Origin: Bolinopsis microptera
Taxonomy: Eukaryota; Ctenophora; Tentaculata; Lobata; Bolinopsidae
Assembly (NCBI RefSeq): GCF_026151205.1
Contig: NC_087078.1
Span: 8,882,675 to 8,946,674, forward strand
Length of the DNA: 64,000 nucleotides
Direction of reading: 5' to 3'
Below the pieces are notes generated by a model. It was not told the DNA's origin, ran no database searches, and was given only the letters and a program-made list of their open reading frames with translations. The stretch's first letter is position 1, and each line of letters opens with the position of its first letter. The position numbers and the translations under genes were made by a program. This document shows positions 63,893 to 64,000 of the stretch, in pieces.

Positions 63893-64000
63893 AACCAAAA
63901 CTCCTTCAGACCAATTTTGAACCATTATGAGCACTTTCAGGATACAATTCATTTCCGTTCATTTCTGTTCATTCTATGAACCTGGGTCATTTGGTGCGAC
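63893..64000. repeat. Diverged member of the 331-bp repeat family at the right edge
   Basis: CAGACCAATTTTGAACCATT, ATTTCCGTTCATTTCTGTTC and CTATGAACCTGGGT match, with changes, the inverted-arm orientation of the 24-25.8 kb array. It continues past the window. Confidence 0.75.

Overview
This window is animal nuclear DNA. Genes are split by short GT-AG introns and encode eukaryote-wide or animal-type proteins: spliceosomal cyclophilin PPIH, the RNA polymerase II CTD phosphatase FCP1/CTDP1, the mitochondrial transhydrogenase ADHFE1, the anaphase-promoting-complex subunit CDC23/APC8 and a secreted pentraxin. The sequence is AT-rich and full of minisatellites, non-LTR retrotransposons and small DNA transposons. 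I think a repeat-rich invertebrate is likely; the species cannot be told from what I can see.

Layout. Bases 1-12,650 hold three co-oriented minus-strand genes: ADHFE1 (12647 to 9181, 9 exons), CTDP1 (8283 to 2135, 11 exons) and the 5' part of PPIH (1434 to beyond the left edge). Exon phases close perfectly for all three. Bases 12,650-34,000 are mainly repeats: two CR1/L2-like LINE pieces (14.6-17.0 kb), a hAT-like element nested in a G/C-run element (18.7-19.9 kb), a 4.3-kb inverted array of a 331-bp unit (21.5-25.8 kb), a decayed LINE (27.3-28.1 kb), a possible small spliced gene (29.1-29.9 kb) and an ACCTAGTT array (33.2-34.0 kb).

Bases 34,018-59,571 are one plus-strand gene, CDC23, with 16 exons whose phases all close (about 625 aa). 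Its introns carry two minus-strand genes: an intronless 718-aa citramalyl-CoA-lyase-like plus MaoC-like fusion (40752-42908) and a pentraxin (52012-52931). They also carry a pogo-like transposon, an RNase H-containing LINE with target-site duplication, another LINE, a hAT-like element with 8-bp duplication, and a perfect 53-bp hairpin. Bases 59.6-64.0 kb are repeats only.

The most unusual feature is that several intronic minisatellites are built from exon-intron junctions. Repeat units carry copies of a real splice donor (PPIH intron 1, CTDP1 intron 3) or acceptor (CDC23 exons 4 and 12). In three cases the decoy copies lead straight into an in-frame stop. At CDC23 exon 12 the unit is 42 bp and stays open, so choice among five tandem acceptors could insert 0-4 copies of a 14-residue segment. 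Positions and phases were worked out by hand from splice consensus and remembered family similarity; no search was run.
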